Positions 32,696-41,908 are shown, counted from the first letter of the stretch. The stretch is DNA of 64,000 bases from Calidithermus roseus (GCF_003574095.1 NZ_QWLA01000004.1:1-64000); one strand, 5' to 3'. Translations and numbers: made by a program. The notes: generated by a model from the letters alone, not told the origin.

Positions 32696-34105
32696 TTAGC
32701 CCACTGAGCCTTCCATCTCGAGCTCGATGAGCCGGTTGAGCTCGACGGCGTACTCCAACGGCAATTCCTTGGCTACGGGCTCGATGAAGCCGCGCACGAT
32801 CAGGGCGGCGGCTTCGTCCTCGGGCAGGCCGCGGCTTTGCAGGTAGAAGATCTGCTCGTCGTTGAGGCGGCTCACCGTGGCCTCGTGGCCCACGCTGGCG
32901 GTGTCGTCCTCGATCTCCATGTAGGGGTAGGTGTCGGTGCGCGACTCCTCGTTGATGAGCAAGGCGTCGCACTCGACGTTGACCTTGACGTGCTTGGCTC
33001 CCTCGTACACCTTGATCAGGCCGCGGTAGGAGGAGCGGCCCGCGCCCTTGGAGATGCTCTTGGAGACGATGGAGCCGCTGGTGTTGGAGGCCGCGAAGAT
33101 CAGCTTGCCGCCAGCGTCTTGGTGCTGGCCGGTGCTGGCGAAGGCGATGGAGAGGATGTCGGAGCGGGCCCCTTCTTCGATGAGGTAGGAGGAGGGGTAC
33201 TTCATGGTGAGCTTGGAGCCCAGGTTGCCGTCGAGCCACATGTGGTAGGCGTCCTTGTGCACCAGCGCGCGCTGGGTCACGAGGTTGTACATGTTGTGCG
33301 ACCAGTTCTGGATGGTGGTATAGCGGCTCTTGGCCCCCTCCTTGACGATGATCTCGATCACACCGGAGTGGAAGGAGTCGGTGGAGTAGGTGGGCGCGGT
33401 GCAGCCTTCGATGTAGTGCATCTCGGCGCCTTCGTCCACGATGATGATGGTGCGCTCGAACTGGCCGAGCTCGGCGGTGTTGACGCGGAAGTAAGCCTGC
33501 AGGGGCAGCTCCACCTTCACGCCCTTGGGCACGTACACGAAGCTCCCGCCCGACCACACCGCGCTGTTGAGCGCGGCGAACTTGTTGTCCTCGGGAGGGA
33601 TCACGGTGGCGAAGTACTCGCGGAAGAGGTCCTCGTGGTGCTTGAGCCCCTCCTCGATGCTGACGAAGATCACGCCCAGGCGCTGCAACTCCTCCTTGAC
33701 CTGGTGATAGACCATCTCCGAGTCGTACTGCGCGCCCACCCCGGCCAGCACCTTGCGCTCGGCCTCGGGGATGCCCAGCCGCTCGTAGGTGCGGCGGATT
33801 TCCTCGGGCACCTCGTCCCAGCTCCGGGCGTCGCGGACTTCGGCGGGCTTGGCGTAGAAGTAAATCTCGTCGAGGTTGAGGCCCGAGAGGTCGCCTCCCC
33901 ACCTGGGCATGGGCTTGGACTCGAAGATCTCCAGCGCCCTCAAGCGGAAGTCGAGCATCCACTGGGGTTCGCCCTTGTGGTAGCTGATGGCTTCCACGAC
34001 CCGGCGGTTCAGGCCCTTCTCGGCCTTGAAGACCGGCTTGACCTCGTCGACGAAGCCGTATTTGTATTCGCTGCCAATGGTGGCGACATCGAAGTTATCG
34101 GACAT
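32696..34105 (-). CDS. sufB: Fe-S cluster assembly protein SufB
   Basis: SufB is the main scaffold subunit where the nascent Fe-S cluster forms. The 469-aa protein has the family blocks GEPQWMLDFRLRALEIF, ALNSAVWSGGSFVYVPKGVKVELPLQAYFR and AVGHEATVSRL-like DTASVGHEATVSRLNDEQIFYLQSRGL near the end. It lies between sufC and sufD, and the start is the ATG after GGAGGAACCC (read on the minus strand). Confidence 0.95.
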   Translation of the reverse strand: MSDNFDVATIGSEYKYGFVDEVKPVFKAEKGLNRRVVEAISYHKGEPQWMLDFRLRALEIFESKPMPRWGGDLSGLNLDEIYFYAKPAEVRDARSWDEVPEEIRRTYERLGIPEAERKVLAGVGAQYDSEMVYHQVKEELQRLGVIFVSIEEGLKHHEDLFREYFATVIPPEDNKFAALNSAVWSGGSFVYVPKGVKVELPLQAYFRVNTAELGQFERTIIIVDEGAEMHYIEGCTAPTYSTDSFHSGVIEIIVKEGAKSRYTTIQNWSHNMYNLVTQRALVHKDAYHMWLDGNLGSKLTMKYPSSYLIEEGARSDILSIAFASTGQHQDAGGKLIFAASNTSGSIVSKSISKGAGRSSYRGLIKVYEGAKHVKVNVECDALLINEESRTDTYPYMEIEDDTASVGHEATVSRLNDEQIFYLQSRGLPEDEAAALIVRGFIEPVAKELPLEYAVELNRLIELEMEGSVG

Positions 34106-34129
34106 CTTTGGGTTCCTCCGGTAGAGCCA

Positions 34130-34208
34130 GAAGGCGAAAAGGTGAAAAGGCGAAAAGCAGCGGTGAAGCCCTTAGCTTTCCCTTTTGACCTTTTTCCCTT
34201 TTTACCTC
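34130..34208. repeat. gaaaaggtgaaaag inverted repeat, copy 2
   Basis: aaggcgaaaaggtgaaaagg and cccttttgacctttttccct form the arms of an imperfect long hairpin between sufC and sufB. The design is the same as at 15782-15860. Confidence 0.65.
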
Positions 34209-34243
34209 CCAGCTTTGTAGCCCTTGCCAGCTCTCCGTGCGGG

Positions 34244-35002
34244 TCAGCTCCCAGTCACGACGAGTTCTTTGACCCACTCGTAGCCCTCGGCCTCGAGCTT
34301 GAGGGCCAGCTCGGGCCCGCCCGAGGTCACGATGCGGCCATCCACCATCACGTGAACCACATCAGGGATGATGTAATTCAGCAGGCGCTGGTAGTGGGTG
34401 ATGATCAGCGCGGCAAAGTTGGGGGAGCGCATGGCGTTGACGCCCTTGGCCACGACCTTAAGAGCGTCGATGTCCAGACCCGAGTCGGTCTCGTCCAGGA
34501 TGGCGTAGGTGGGCTCGAGGACCATGAGCTGCAGGATCTCGTTACGCTTCTTCTCCCCACCCGAGAAGCCGTCGTTGAGGTAGCGCGTGAGGATGCTCTC
34601 GTCCCACTCCAGCACCTCCAGCGCTTTCTGGAGCTTGTTGTAAAACTCCATCACGCTCACTTCCTCGCCTTTGCGGGCCTGCAAGGCCAGCCGCAGGAAG
34701 TTGGCGTTGGTCACGCCGGGCACCTCGACGGGGTATTGGAAGGCCAGGAACAACCCCTTGCGGGCACGCTCATCGGGCTCCATCTCCATGATGTTCTCGC
34801 CGTCCACCAGGATTTCACCCTTCTCGATGGTGTAGCTGGGGTCTCCGGCGATGATTTTGCCCAGTGTGCTCTTGCCCGCTCCGTTGGGGCCCATAATGGC
34901 GTGCACCTGGCCCCTGGGGACCACCAGGTTCACGCCCTTGAGGATTTGTTCGCCGCCTTCGATGGAAGCGTAGAGGTTCCTGATCTCGAGCTGGTTTGCC
35001 AT
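34244..35002 (-). CDS. sufC: Fe-S cluster assembly ATPase SufC
   Basis: SufC is the soluble ABC-type ATPase that drives conformational change in SufBD. The 252-aa protein shows Walker [10 protein letters not shown], the SufC-specific signature [14 protein letters not shown], Walker [13 protein letters not shown] and the switch ITHYQRLL. It is the first gene of the operon. Two inverted repeats lie directly upstream. Confidence 0.95.
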   Translation of the reverse strand: MANQLEIRNLYASIEGGEQILKGVNLVVPRGQVHAIMGPNGAGKSTLGKIIAGDPSYTIEKGEILVDGENIMEMEPDERARKGLFLAFQYPVEVPGVTNANFLRLALQARKGEEVSVMEFYNKLQKALEVLEWDESILTRYLNDGFSGGEKKRNEILQLMVLEPTYAILDETDSGLDIDALKVVAKGVNAMRSPNFAALIITHYQRLLNYIIPDVVHVMVDGRIVTSGGPELALKLEAEGYEWVKELVVTGS

Positions 35003-35034
35003 CTGTTTTCCTCCGTGGGGCTGACCGGCAACGA

Positions 35035-35087
35035 CTTATTGCAAACCGTTACCAATAGCAATAAGAGTATAGGGTCTTAACCCTATA
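35035..35087 (-). promoter_or_regulatory. SUF operon control region with two stacked inverted repeats
   Basis: CTTATTGC (35035-35042) and GCAATAAG (35058-35065) form one inverted repeat with a 15-bp centre. Directly beside it, TATAGGGTCTTAACCCTATA (35068-35087) is a perfect 8-4-8 palindrome. On the minus strand, TATACT at the edge of this palindrome would make a good -10 box for sufC, so a repressor bound here would block transcription. No regulator gene is adjacent; an Rrf2- or SufR-like Fe-S sensor is a guess. Confidence 0.6.
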
Positions 35088-35244
35088 ATCTCTAGTAGTC
35101 TAGTCGGGATTTGGCCTCGAGTTTGAGCATTGCGCAAGAATCAGCCGCCAGCTAGCCAGCGATTAAGCATAAGACAAAACACGAAACGCGCAAAGCCATC
35201 GTGAAAGCTGCCTTGCGTACGACGTAGGACGTACGACCCCATAG
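35088..35244. repeat. intergenic spacer with dispersed repeats
   Basis: The second half (35214-35266) has gcgtacgacgtaggacgtac followed by atcgaccatcggctatcggc, members of two repeat families seen elsewhere in the window. aaaacacgaaacgcg at 35177 is a third related word. No gene is visible. Confidence 0.55.
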
Positions 35245-38070
35245 TTATCGACCATCGGCTATCGGCGTCAAGGGATTCAACAACCACATGGCCAAAGCCT
35301 CGCCCGCCTCGAGCGGCGCGAACGGCCCCAGCCGCTCCTTGAGCAGCTTGGGCGGCCAGACCCTGCCCAGCAGTCGCCCGAGCTGGATGCGGAAGGGCTC
35401 GGGGAGGTGGCCCAGGTTCTGTAGCCGCTCCCAGGCGGCCTCTTCCTGCTTGAGGCCCAGCAGGGCCTGGGCCTCGAGGGCGCTCTTCCAGATCTGGGTG
35501 CCGGGGTCAGATTCCAGGCCGCTGAGCTGGACCAGCTGGGCCAGCACCTCGCCCCAGCGCCCCTCCCGGCCCATCGCGTCGGCGTAGGCCAGCCGGGCCT
35601 GGTCGCGCAGGTAGGGGTTTTCCAGCCGGAGGAAAGGGTGCATGAGGGCCTGGGCTGCGCCCGGCTCCAGCAGCAGAGACAGCATCAGCGCCGTGTCGAG
35701 CATCAACCCGGTGTAGCGGTCGCCCTTGGGCGAATCCTGCTGCAACTCCTTCCACAGGCCCTCGAGCAGGCGCTGGGCCTGGGGGGCGGGCTGGCCTCCG
35801 TGAAAGGGCGGGCGATAGGGGTCGCCGGTCTCCCAGACCCAGTAGGCCACCGCCAGGCGGAAGATGGTGCGCCGGTAGCGGTAGAGGGCCTCGCTGCGGC
35901 GCTCGCGCGCGCCCCGCAGGTAGCGCTCGGCCTCGGCGGTGAGGCTGATGGCCTCCCAGGGATGGTGACGGGCGGCCTCGAGCACCCCCGCCTCACTCTG
36001 GGCGCGGGCGCGGGTGAAGGCGTCGGGGGCCTCGGCGATGGCCCGGTAGAGGTGCTGGGCCGCCTCTTCGTAGCGCCCGATGCGGCGCAGGGCGGTGCCC
36101 AGGCGAGCCCGCACGCGCGCGGCCTCCTCCGAGGCGGTGGGGGTCAGGCCCGCGAGGGCGCTCTTCATGCGCTCGACGGCTTCCTCGCCCTGCCCCAGCC
36201 GCATCAAGAGGTCGCCGGCTTGGTAGCGGGCGCGGCTGGAGAGCAGTGGGTCGTGCTGGACCTGCTCCAGCGCCTCCAGCGCCTCCTTGAAGCGCCCCGC
36301 GTCCTTGGCCACCAGGCCCTGCCACAGCCGTACCCGGTCGGCCAGGAAGGGCGGGATGGGCAGGGCCAGGGCCCGCTGCACGTCGTCCTCGGCCAGCGCG
36401 TAGTCACCCTGCCAGCGGGCGATGGCCGCGTGGACCAGCAAGCCCTCAGCCAGCACCTCCCCGCTGAGGGTGGAGAGGTCAGGCAGCAGGGCCTGGGCGG
36501 CCGGGTAGTCGGCGGCGTCCACCTTGGCCTCGGCTGCCTTGACCCTGGCCCAGGCCCGGGTGGCCGGGTTCTTCGAGCCCGAGAGCAGCTCGAGCGCCTC
36601 CAGCGCCTCGGGGTGGGCGTACTGCCCCAGCACCGCTCGGTAGCGCACCAGCACCGTGGCCAGGGCTTCGCGCTTCTCGGACGGCCACTCCTTCGAGCCC
36701 GCCCACAGTCCCGGCAGCAAGGAGAGCCTCGAGGGGTCGGCGGCCAGCAGCTCCAGCAGCACCTCGAGCGCGCCCGCGCCCCAGGCGTGGTGCAAGGCGC
36801 GGAAGAGGTCGCGCTGACGGTAGTACTCCAGGGCCAGCTCGTGCAGGTGCCGGGCCTCGGCGCCCTGCACCTCGGGCAGCAGGGTGCGCAGCACTGGGCG
36901 CACCAGCGCCTCGCCCTGCCCCCGGCCCGAGCCCTCGCTGGCCGGCTGCAACAGCGCGCGCTCGGCTTGGGAGAGGGTGGAGAGGCTACGGCCCAGGGCG
37001 GCCTCGAGCAGGGGAACCGGCACGGCGGGGTCGGACTCGAGCGAGAACACCGCCAGCGCCTCGAGGATGGGCCGCAGCGCGGGGTCCTGGCGCAGGTCGC
37101 TGGAGGGCTGAGCCTGGCGCTGGGCGGCCTCGAGCAACACCAGCCGCGAGAGCTCGCCGAAGTTGCGCCCGGCCTGATTGACCAGCGCCTCCACCCGCTC
37201 AGGCGGCAGGTCGGGCAGGCGGTCGCGCACGTAGCGGCGGGCCTCGGCCCGGCTGGGGGCGGAGAGGGGGCTGTAGCTCAGGCTGACCGGAGGCTCGCTC
37301 AGCGCGGCGATGTAGGGGATGTCGAGCTGGCGCAGCAGGGGCTCGAGCCACAGCGTCAGGTTGGTGCGCTCCCCCCCGACCCGCAGGGGCAGGCCGCCGA
37401 GCTGCCCGTCGGCCTCGGCCCGCAGCAGCAGGGGCACCCCCTCGCGCTGGATGGCTTCCTTCAACAACTCCTTGATCTCGTCCTGTAGGGCACTTTGCAG
37501 CGCGTAGGGTTGAGTAGGGGAGAGCTGAGCCAGCAAGGCCTCGAGCCCTTCCCGGATACCCAGCCGCTCGCCGATGAGGTAAAGCTGAGGGGCCAGCTCA
37601 CCCCCCAGGTTGACCCGCAGGCTGCTGGGCAGGGTGCGTTCGATGGCCCCTAGCAAGACCCCCTTGCCGGTGGCCGGGCCGCCCACCACTACCATCTGGA
37701 TGCGCTCCCCGGCCTCCACGCCCCGCACGAAGCGGCGGAACAGCCGTCGCTTGTCCCGCCCCAGCGCCCGCCGCGCGGCCTCCTGGGCTAGCTCGCCGGG
37801 GAAGGGCGGGGGCTCGAGCCCCACCTCCCGGAAGAGGCCGACGAGCACCTCGAACAGCCGCAGCTTCTCGTCGGGCGAGCCTAAGTCTTTGTAGAGGATG
37901 TTGCGCACCGTGCCGGCCCGCCCCCCGCGCTCGGCCAGCACCGCCTCGAGCCAGCGCAGGCTCCCCCGCCTCCCCCGGTGGTCCTGTCCGGAGAGGTGTG
38001 GGCGCAGGGTCTCGAGGTGCTTGAGCCAGGGTGTAGCGGCTTCGCTCACGGTGTATACACTATACGTCAA
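35245..38070 (-). CDS. large P-loop ATPase with TPR-like helical repeats, unknown function
   Basis: The protein has up to 941 residues. An N-terminal helical part is followed by a Walker A loop (VVVGGPATGKGVLL, near residue 130), and then by a long Ala/Leu-rich helical region from about residue 400 that looks like TPR or MalT-type repeats (SRARYQAGDLLMRLGQGEEAVERM, RVRARLGTALRRIGRYEEAAQHLYRAI). This is the plan of STAND-type signalling ATPases. No output domain is recognised. The TTG at 38070 lies within a dispersed repeat, so the GTG at 38049 (MSEAATPW) is an equally good start. It is downstream of aceA on the same strand. Confidence 0.8.
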   Translation of the reverse strand: MTYSVYTVSEAATPWLKHLETLRPHLSGQDHRGRRGSLRWLEAVLAERGGRAGTVRNILYKDLGSPDEKLRLFEVLVGLFREVGLEPPPFPGELAQEAARRALGRDKRRLFRRFVRGVEAGERIQMVVVGGPATGKGVLLGAIERTLPSSLRVNLGGELAPQLYLIGERLGIREGLEALLAQLSPTQPYALQSALQDEIKELLKEAIQREGVPLLLRAEADGQLGGLPLRVGGERTNLTLWLEPLLRQLDIPYIAALSEPPVSLSYSPLSAPSRAEARRYVRDRLPDLPPERVEALVNQAGRNFGELSRLVLLEAAQRQAQPSSDLRQDPALRPILEALAVFSLESDPAVPVPLLEAALGRSLSTLSQAERALLQPASEGSGRGQGEALVRPVLRTLLPEVQGAEARHLHELALEYYRQRDLFRALHHAWGAGALEVLLELLAADPSRLSLLPGLWAGSKEWPSEKREALATVLVRYRAVLGQYAHPEALEALELLSGSKNPATRAWARVKAAEAKVDAADYPAAQALLPDLSTLSGEVLAEGLLVHAAIARWQGDYALAEDDVQRALALPIPPFLADRVRLWQGLVAKDAGRFKEALEALEQVQHDPLLSSRARYQAGDLLMRLGQGEEAVERMKSALAGLTPTASEEAARVRARLGTALRRIGRYEEAAQHLYRAIAEAPDAFTRARAQSEAGVLEAARHHPWEAISLTAEAERYLRGARERRSEALYRYRRTIFRLAVAYWVWETGDPYRPPFHGGQPAPQAQRLLEGLWKELQQDSPKGDRYTGLMLDTALMLSLLLEPGAAQALMHPFLRLENPYLRDQARLAYADAMGREGRWGEVLAQLVQLSGLESDPGTQIWKSALEAQALLGLKQEEAAWERLQNLGHLPEPFRIQLGRLLGRVWPPKLLKERLGPFAPLEAGEALAMWLLNPLTPIADGR

Positions 38071-38132
38071 TAGCCGATGGCCAATAGCCCCTGATGTGGG
38101 CTATCGACCATCGACTACTTGGGCTATCGACC
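38067..38132. repeat. atagccgatggcc / ggctatcgacc repeat upstream of the P-loop protein
   Basis: caatagccgatggccaatag is followed by gggctatcgaccatcgacta and gggctatcgacc, direct and inverted copies of one word that together can fold back. It fills the space between aceA and the next gene. Confidence 0.7.
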
Positions 38133-38137
38133 CGTGC

Positions 38138-39433
38138 TCAGTGGAACTGTGCCTCTTCGGTCGAGCCCACCAGGGCCGCGGTGGAAGCCTGGCCCGCAGT
38201 GATGGCCAGCAGCACCTCGTCGAAGTAGCCCGCGCCCACCTCGCGCTGGTGGCGCACGGCGGTGAAGCCCTCCCGCTCGGCGGCAAACTCGAGCTGTTGC
38301 AGCTCCACGAAGGCGCTCATGCCGCGTTCCTTGTAGCCGCGGGCGAGCTCGAAGGTGCGGTAGTTGAGGCTGTGCCAGCCCGCCAGGGTGATGAACTGGA
38401 ACTTGTAGCCCATCGCCCCCAACTCGCGCTGGAAGCGAGCGATCGTCTCGTCGTCGAGATTCTTCTTCCAGTTGAAGCTGGGCGAGCAGTTGTAAGCCAG
38501 CAGCTTGCCAGGGAATTGAGCGTGCACGGCCTCGGCGAACTTGCGGGCGACCTCGAGGTCGGGCGTGGAGGTCTCCATCCACAAGAGGTCGGCGTAGGGC
38601 GCGTAGGCCAGCGCACGGGCGATGCAGGGCTCGAGGCCGTTGCGGATGCGGTAGAAGCCCTCCGGCGTGCGCTCGCCCTCCTTGACGAAGGGCCTGTCGC
38701 GCTCGTCGATGTCGCTGGTGAGCAAGGTGGCAGCCTCGGCGTCGGTGCGGGCGATGATGAGGGTGGGCACGCCCAGCACGTCGGCGGCCAGGCGGGCGGC
38801 GTTGAGGGTGCGGATGTGGGCCTGGGTGGGGATGAGCACCTTGCCGCCTAAATGCCCGCACTTCTTTTCGCTGCTGAGCTGGTCCTCCCAGTGCACCCCG
38901 GCGGCCCCGGCTTCGATCATGCTCTTCATCAGCTCGAAGGCGTTCAAGGGGCCGCCAAACCCGGCCTCGGCGTCGGCCACGATTGGGGCGTACCAGTAGC
39001 GCCCGCTCCCGCCCTCGGCCCGCTCGATCTGGTCGGCCCGCATCAGGGCGTTGTTGATGCGCCGCACCACCTGCGGCACCGAGTTGGCCGGGTAGAGCGA
39101 CTGGTCGGGGTAGGTCTGGGCGGCCAGGTTGGCGTCGGCGGCCACCTGCCAGCCCGAGAGGTAGATGGCCTCGAGGCCCGCCTTGACCATCTGCACCGCC
39201 TGGGCCCCGGTGTAGGCCCCGAAGGTGTTGACGTAGGGCCGCTCGTGCAGCAGCTCCCACAGCCGCTCGGCCCCCCGCCGGGCCAGGGTGTGCTCCACCT
39301 GGAGGCTAGGCCGCAGCCTCACCACGTCCTCGGCGGTGTAATCCCGTTGGATCCCTTTCCAGCGCGGGTTGCTCTCCCACTCTTTACGCAGTTTCTCGGC
39401 TTCCAGTCGCATTTCAGGGGTCAGTTTGCTCAT
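38138..39433 (-). CDS. aceA: isocitrate lyase
   Basis: AceA splits isocitrate into succinate and glyoxylate, the first step of the glyoxylate shunt. The 431-aa protein has the catalytic [14 protein letters not shown], the metal motif [10 protein letters not shown] and the C-terminal [13 protein letters not shown] block. The length matches bacterial class I enzymes. Malate synthase is not in the window. Inverted repeats lie 100-220 bp upstream of its start. Confidence 0.95.
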   Translation of the reverse strand: MSKLTPEMRLEAEKLRKEWESNPRWKGIQRDYTAEDVVRLRPSLQVEHTLARRGAERLWELLHERPYVNTFGAYTGAQAVQMVKAGLEAIYLSGWQVAADANLAAQTYPDQSLYPANSVPQVVRRINNALMRADQIERAEGGSGRYWYAPIVADAEAGFGGPLNAFELMKSMIEAGAAGVHWEDQLSSEKKCGHLGGKVLIPTQAHIRTLNAARLAADVLGVPTLIIARTDAEAATLLTSDIDERDRPFVKEGERTPEGFYRIRNGLEPCIARALAYAPYADLLWMETSTPDLEVARKFAEAVHAQFPGKLLAYNCSPSFNWKKNLDDETIARFQRELGAMGYKFQFITLAGWHSLNYRTFELARGYKERGMSAFVELQQLEFAAEREGFTAVRHQREVGAGYFDEVLLAITAGQASTAALVGSTEEAQFH

Positions 39434-39804
39434 GGGCTTCCTCCTCGAATGAACTCCCGTCGAGCCGGGAATCCCCCTCGCTCGGGCTGTGCATCCACCC
39501 CCGAGAAAGCTCGTGGCGCTCGGTTGTGTAGCGGGCTAACGCTGGGTGAGCGTTACGGTTCTGATTGTGGGGGAAGCCTCCAGGAACTTTGACCGTGTAT
39601 AAGTTGGTTCAACACACCCGAGGGAAAGTGTAAATGGAAAATAGGTACACTTGATGAAAATACACAAGTGCGGGTTGGTGGTTCTCAGCTTTTTGAGTGG
39701 GACCAGGGTTGCCGCATACGGACCCGCGCTGTAACTCCGACGTGGGAGCCTGGGACCTCGAGCATCCCCCTTAGCTGGAACTATTCAGCAAAAGATTAAG
39801 GAAA
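39434..39804. promoter_or_regulatory. 370-bp intergenic region upstream of aceA with inverted repeats
   Basis: taacgct and agcgtta pair across a 5-bp loop (39537-39555). aagtgta (39626) and tacactt (39646) are complementary across 13 bp, and cacttg (39648) pairs with caagtg (39665). These could be operators for aceA or for the divergent gene at 39805. No coding sequence is visible. Confidence 0.4.
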
Positions 39805-40677
39805 ATGCCTGGACTGAGTTTGTACAATCGACCTATCATGCCGATTTATGATGACCGTTCCATGGATCAATGGTTGTTTGCTCGATCACGTCCCAAAAGA
39901 GCCGAAGAACTCGCACCCCTGGAGGAACTGGGCGTCTTCCCTCGCCGCGTACCTTTCCCCACTCCTGTCGCCGCTGAGTCTCCCACACCTCAGCCTCGAG
40001 CTACCTGGAACCCCGAGGGGGAGTTCGTCCTTCGTCCCTACGGCTCTCCCCTCCAGCGTAAAGCCCGGCGGGAGCGGGAATGGCTGCACTCGGGGGCCAT
40101 TTTAGACACCCATCTTACCCATCCCCTGGCCCACCTGATCGATCAACAAGGGGCTACCAACCCCTACCAGCAGGCCATCGACCAGCACGGAGCCCACGAC
40201 CCTTACCTGAACTCCAGCGAGACGGCGGAGGTGAACATCAAGTGGTCGGGAGCTTACGACCTGAGCAAGGATAAAGACCCCCGGCTCAACCTGTCCCAGC
40301 CGCACCTGGCTACAGCACCTCAGAAATACTACTGGGCGGCCGTAGACGTGTACTACGACCGGATCGCCTACACCACGCTCCTGGAGGCTATCGAAGCCAT
40401 CGCTAAACGTCACGATCAGTACCCTGCTTTCAGAAAAGCAGCCCTGGAGTTCATCGGCTCTACCGACAGGCTGCCCCTGAGCAAGGACGCGCTTCTTCTG
40501 GCCCAGCAAATCCAGATCAAGGATTTCGAGGAGAGCATCTTTTTCTACATGAAGAGCAGGTTCGCGAAGATGAAGGAGGAGGGCGTAAAAATCGGTCAAG
40601 ACGTGAAATATGACATGGCAGATGAACTTCTGAGAATTTGGTACTCGTGGCATCCGGGCAAAAAGGTAACCAGATGA
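39805..40677 (+). CDS. uncharacterised protein (290 aa)
   Basis: I do not recognise a family. The N-terminal third is Pro- and Arg-rich (RRVPFPTPVAAESPTPQPRA). A central part repeats a Gln/Asn/Asp-rich pattern (LIDQQGATNPYQQAIDQHG, then AHDPYLNSSETAEV), and the C-terminal half is helical and aromatic (YYWAAVDVYYDRIAYTTLLEAIEA). There is no signal peptide or membrane helix. TAAGGAAA precedes the ATG. It overlaps the next gene by ATGA and forms a lower-GC unit with the two following genes. Confidence 0.65.
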   Translation: MPGLSLYNRPIMPIYDDRSMDQWLFARSRPKRAEELAPLEELGVFPRRVPFPTPVAAESPTPQPRATWNPEGEFVLRPYGSPLQRKARREREWLHSGAILDTHLTHPLAHLIDQQGATNPYQQAIDQHGAHDPYLNSSETAEVNIKWSGAYDLSKDKDPRLNLSQPHLATAPQKYYWAAVDVYYDRIAYTTLLEAIEAIAKRHDQYPAFRKAALEFIGSTDRLPLSKDALLLAQQIQIKDFEESIFFYMKSRFAKMKEEGVKIGQDVKYDMADELLRIWYSWHPGKKVTR

Positions 40678-41126
40678 AGAGGAGGCTCACCTTCTTGGCA
40701 TTGGTGCTTTTCTTAGGTGCTATTGGAGCAATCATGCAGGGTAATAGGCATAGGGGCGAACCACAGATTAAGGAAGTATTTCTGGTTGTGAGAGAGATGC
40801 TTTTGGGTTTGGGGCTAGACCAGATTGGTTGTCCAAGTTACTATGGGGATTTCTACGAGTTTAGAGCTTGTTTTGCCTTGAAAAACACGCCAGAAAGCAT
40901 CATTCCAAATCTCGATAAATCTCTGGTAGGTATGTCAATGAGGACAATGGGCTGGCAGCAGGACTACGGTCTTTGGATAGCAAAGTATCGTATCTTGCAG
41001 AATCTGAAACTAAGAGTCAGTATTGTTCTGACTGAAAAAATAGGCAATTTTGAGCTGGAAGAGCACACACCACTCAAGAATTATCACACCTTTGCCCGCC
41101 TCACCATAGTTGAGACCGAAGACTAG
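40674..41126 (+). CDS. uncharacterised membrane-anchored or secreted protein (150 aa)
   Basis: It starts MKRRLTFLALVLFLGAIGAIMQG, a signal or anchor sequence, followed by a soluble part with two Cys (GLDQIGCPSYYGDFYEFRACFAL) that could form a disulfide. The family is unknown. The ATG overlaps the stop of the gene before it, so the two products are probably made together. Codon use is AT-richer than in neighbouring housekeeping genes. Confidence 0.65.
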   Translation: MKRRLTFLALVLFLGAIGAIMQGNRHRGEPQIKEVFLVVREMLLGLGLDQIGCPSYYGDFYEFRACFALKNTPESIIPNLDKSLVGMSMRTMGWQQDYGLWIAKYRILQNLKLRVSIVLTEKIGNFELEEHTPLKNYHTFARLTIVETED

Positions 41127-41200
41127 CAGCTGAGGATGTGCTTTGCGGGCCTCTCAGGGCTTTTAGCCGTCCTCAATACCATAGAGAAGCGAGGTTCTAA

Positions 41201-41863
41201 ATGGACCCAAAAGTTACGTCGAAAACTGATGAAACCAGAAAGGAGAGTAGTGGTTTTAGCTACTTTCTTCGTGGGGTTATTTGGCTCGTGTTTAGCAGTG
41301 CGGGGCTTTGGGCTTTTTGCTCGAACATTACGGGTGCCCTCCTCTTGATGTGGGGCTTCAGTTATTCTCAACAACCATCGCTTCTCGAGCAGCTACGCTT
41401 CTCGACGGTTCAGATGATGCCAACGCTGGTGGGGGCTTGCGCCTTCATCGCCGCTTTATTCAATGGGATTGTAAGTTTCATAGTAATAACGACTGAGGGC
41501 TCGAGGCCGACACTGGAAAGCAAGTTGGACTGTGAATCCGAGTTCACCTATGCGATCAGGTGGATGATATTCGGCTTTTTGATCTCCATTTGCCTGATCG
41601 TGCTTTCCAGCGTGACCTATTTCTACGACATCGACTTCCTGTGGCTGGGAGTGGCGTTAGGGACTCTCTTTTTTGTTGTTGCCAGTAGTACGGGCCTAAA
41701 CGGCATCGTGGGGCTCGTGGAGAAATGGTCGCTCGGGAGGGAAAAGGCCCTTTGCTCGTGGAGAGAGGCCATTAGGCTGATCCTTTTCCTGCTGACGTGG
41801 CTATTGCTGCCTGCGGGCTACTTGATGCAGTTCCTTCTGCCGTGCACGAGATGCTCGAGCTGA
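41201..41863 (+). CDS. uncharacterised four-helix membrane protein (220 aa)
   Basis: The charged N-terminus (MDPKVTSKTDETRKESS) is followed by four hydrophobic segments: FLRGVIWLVFSSAGLWAFC, MPTLVGACAFIAALFNGIV, WMIFGFLISICLIVLSSVTYF and VALGTLFFVVASSTG, then a last one near LILFLLTWLLLPAGYL. No family is recognised. It ends 45 bp before the convergent GntR gene. The lower GC of the three-gene unit suggests acquisition by transfer. Confidence 0.6.
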   Translation: MDPKVTSKTDETRKESSGFSYFLRGVIWLVFSSAGLWAFCSNITGALLLMWGFSYSQQPSLLEQLRFSTVQMMPTLVGACAFIAALFNGIVSFIVITTEGSRPTLESKLDCESEFTYAIRWMIFGFLISICLIVLSSVTYFYDIDFLWLGVALGTLFFVVASSTGLNGIVGLVEKWSLGREKALCSWREAIRLILFLLTWLLLPAGYLMQFLLPCTRCSS

Positions 41864-41908
41864 CTGCTCCTACGCAGCACGTGGCATGGGCAGCGCTATG
41901 TATCGGGT

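Noticed and set aside
32837-35080. Very long plus-strand open frame opposite sufB and sufC
   Set aside because: It is antisense to genes with clear SUF motifs, its composition is that of a reverse complement of GC-rich coding DNA, and it has no recognisable domain.
35638-37488. 616-codon plus-strand open frame opposite the P-loop/TPR gene
   Set aside because: Low-complexity Gly/Leu/Gln-rich translation without motifs; the minus-strand frame has a Walker A and helical repeats.
41136-41348. 70-codon plus-strand open frame before the four-helix protein
   Set aside because: It overlaps the start of the 220-aa membrane protein in another frame and has less coherent composition; the longer frame with regular helices is preferred.
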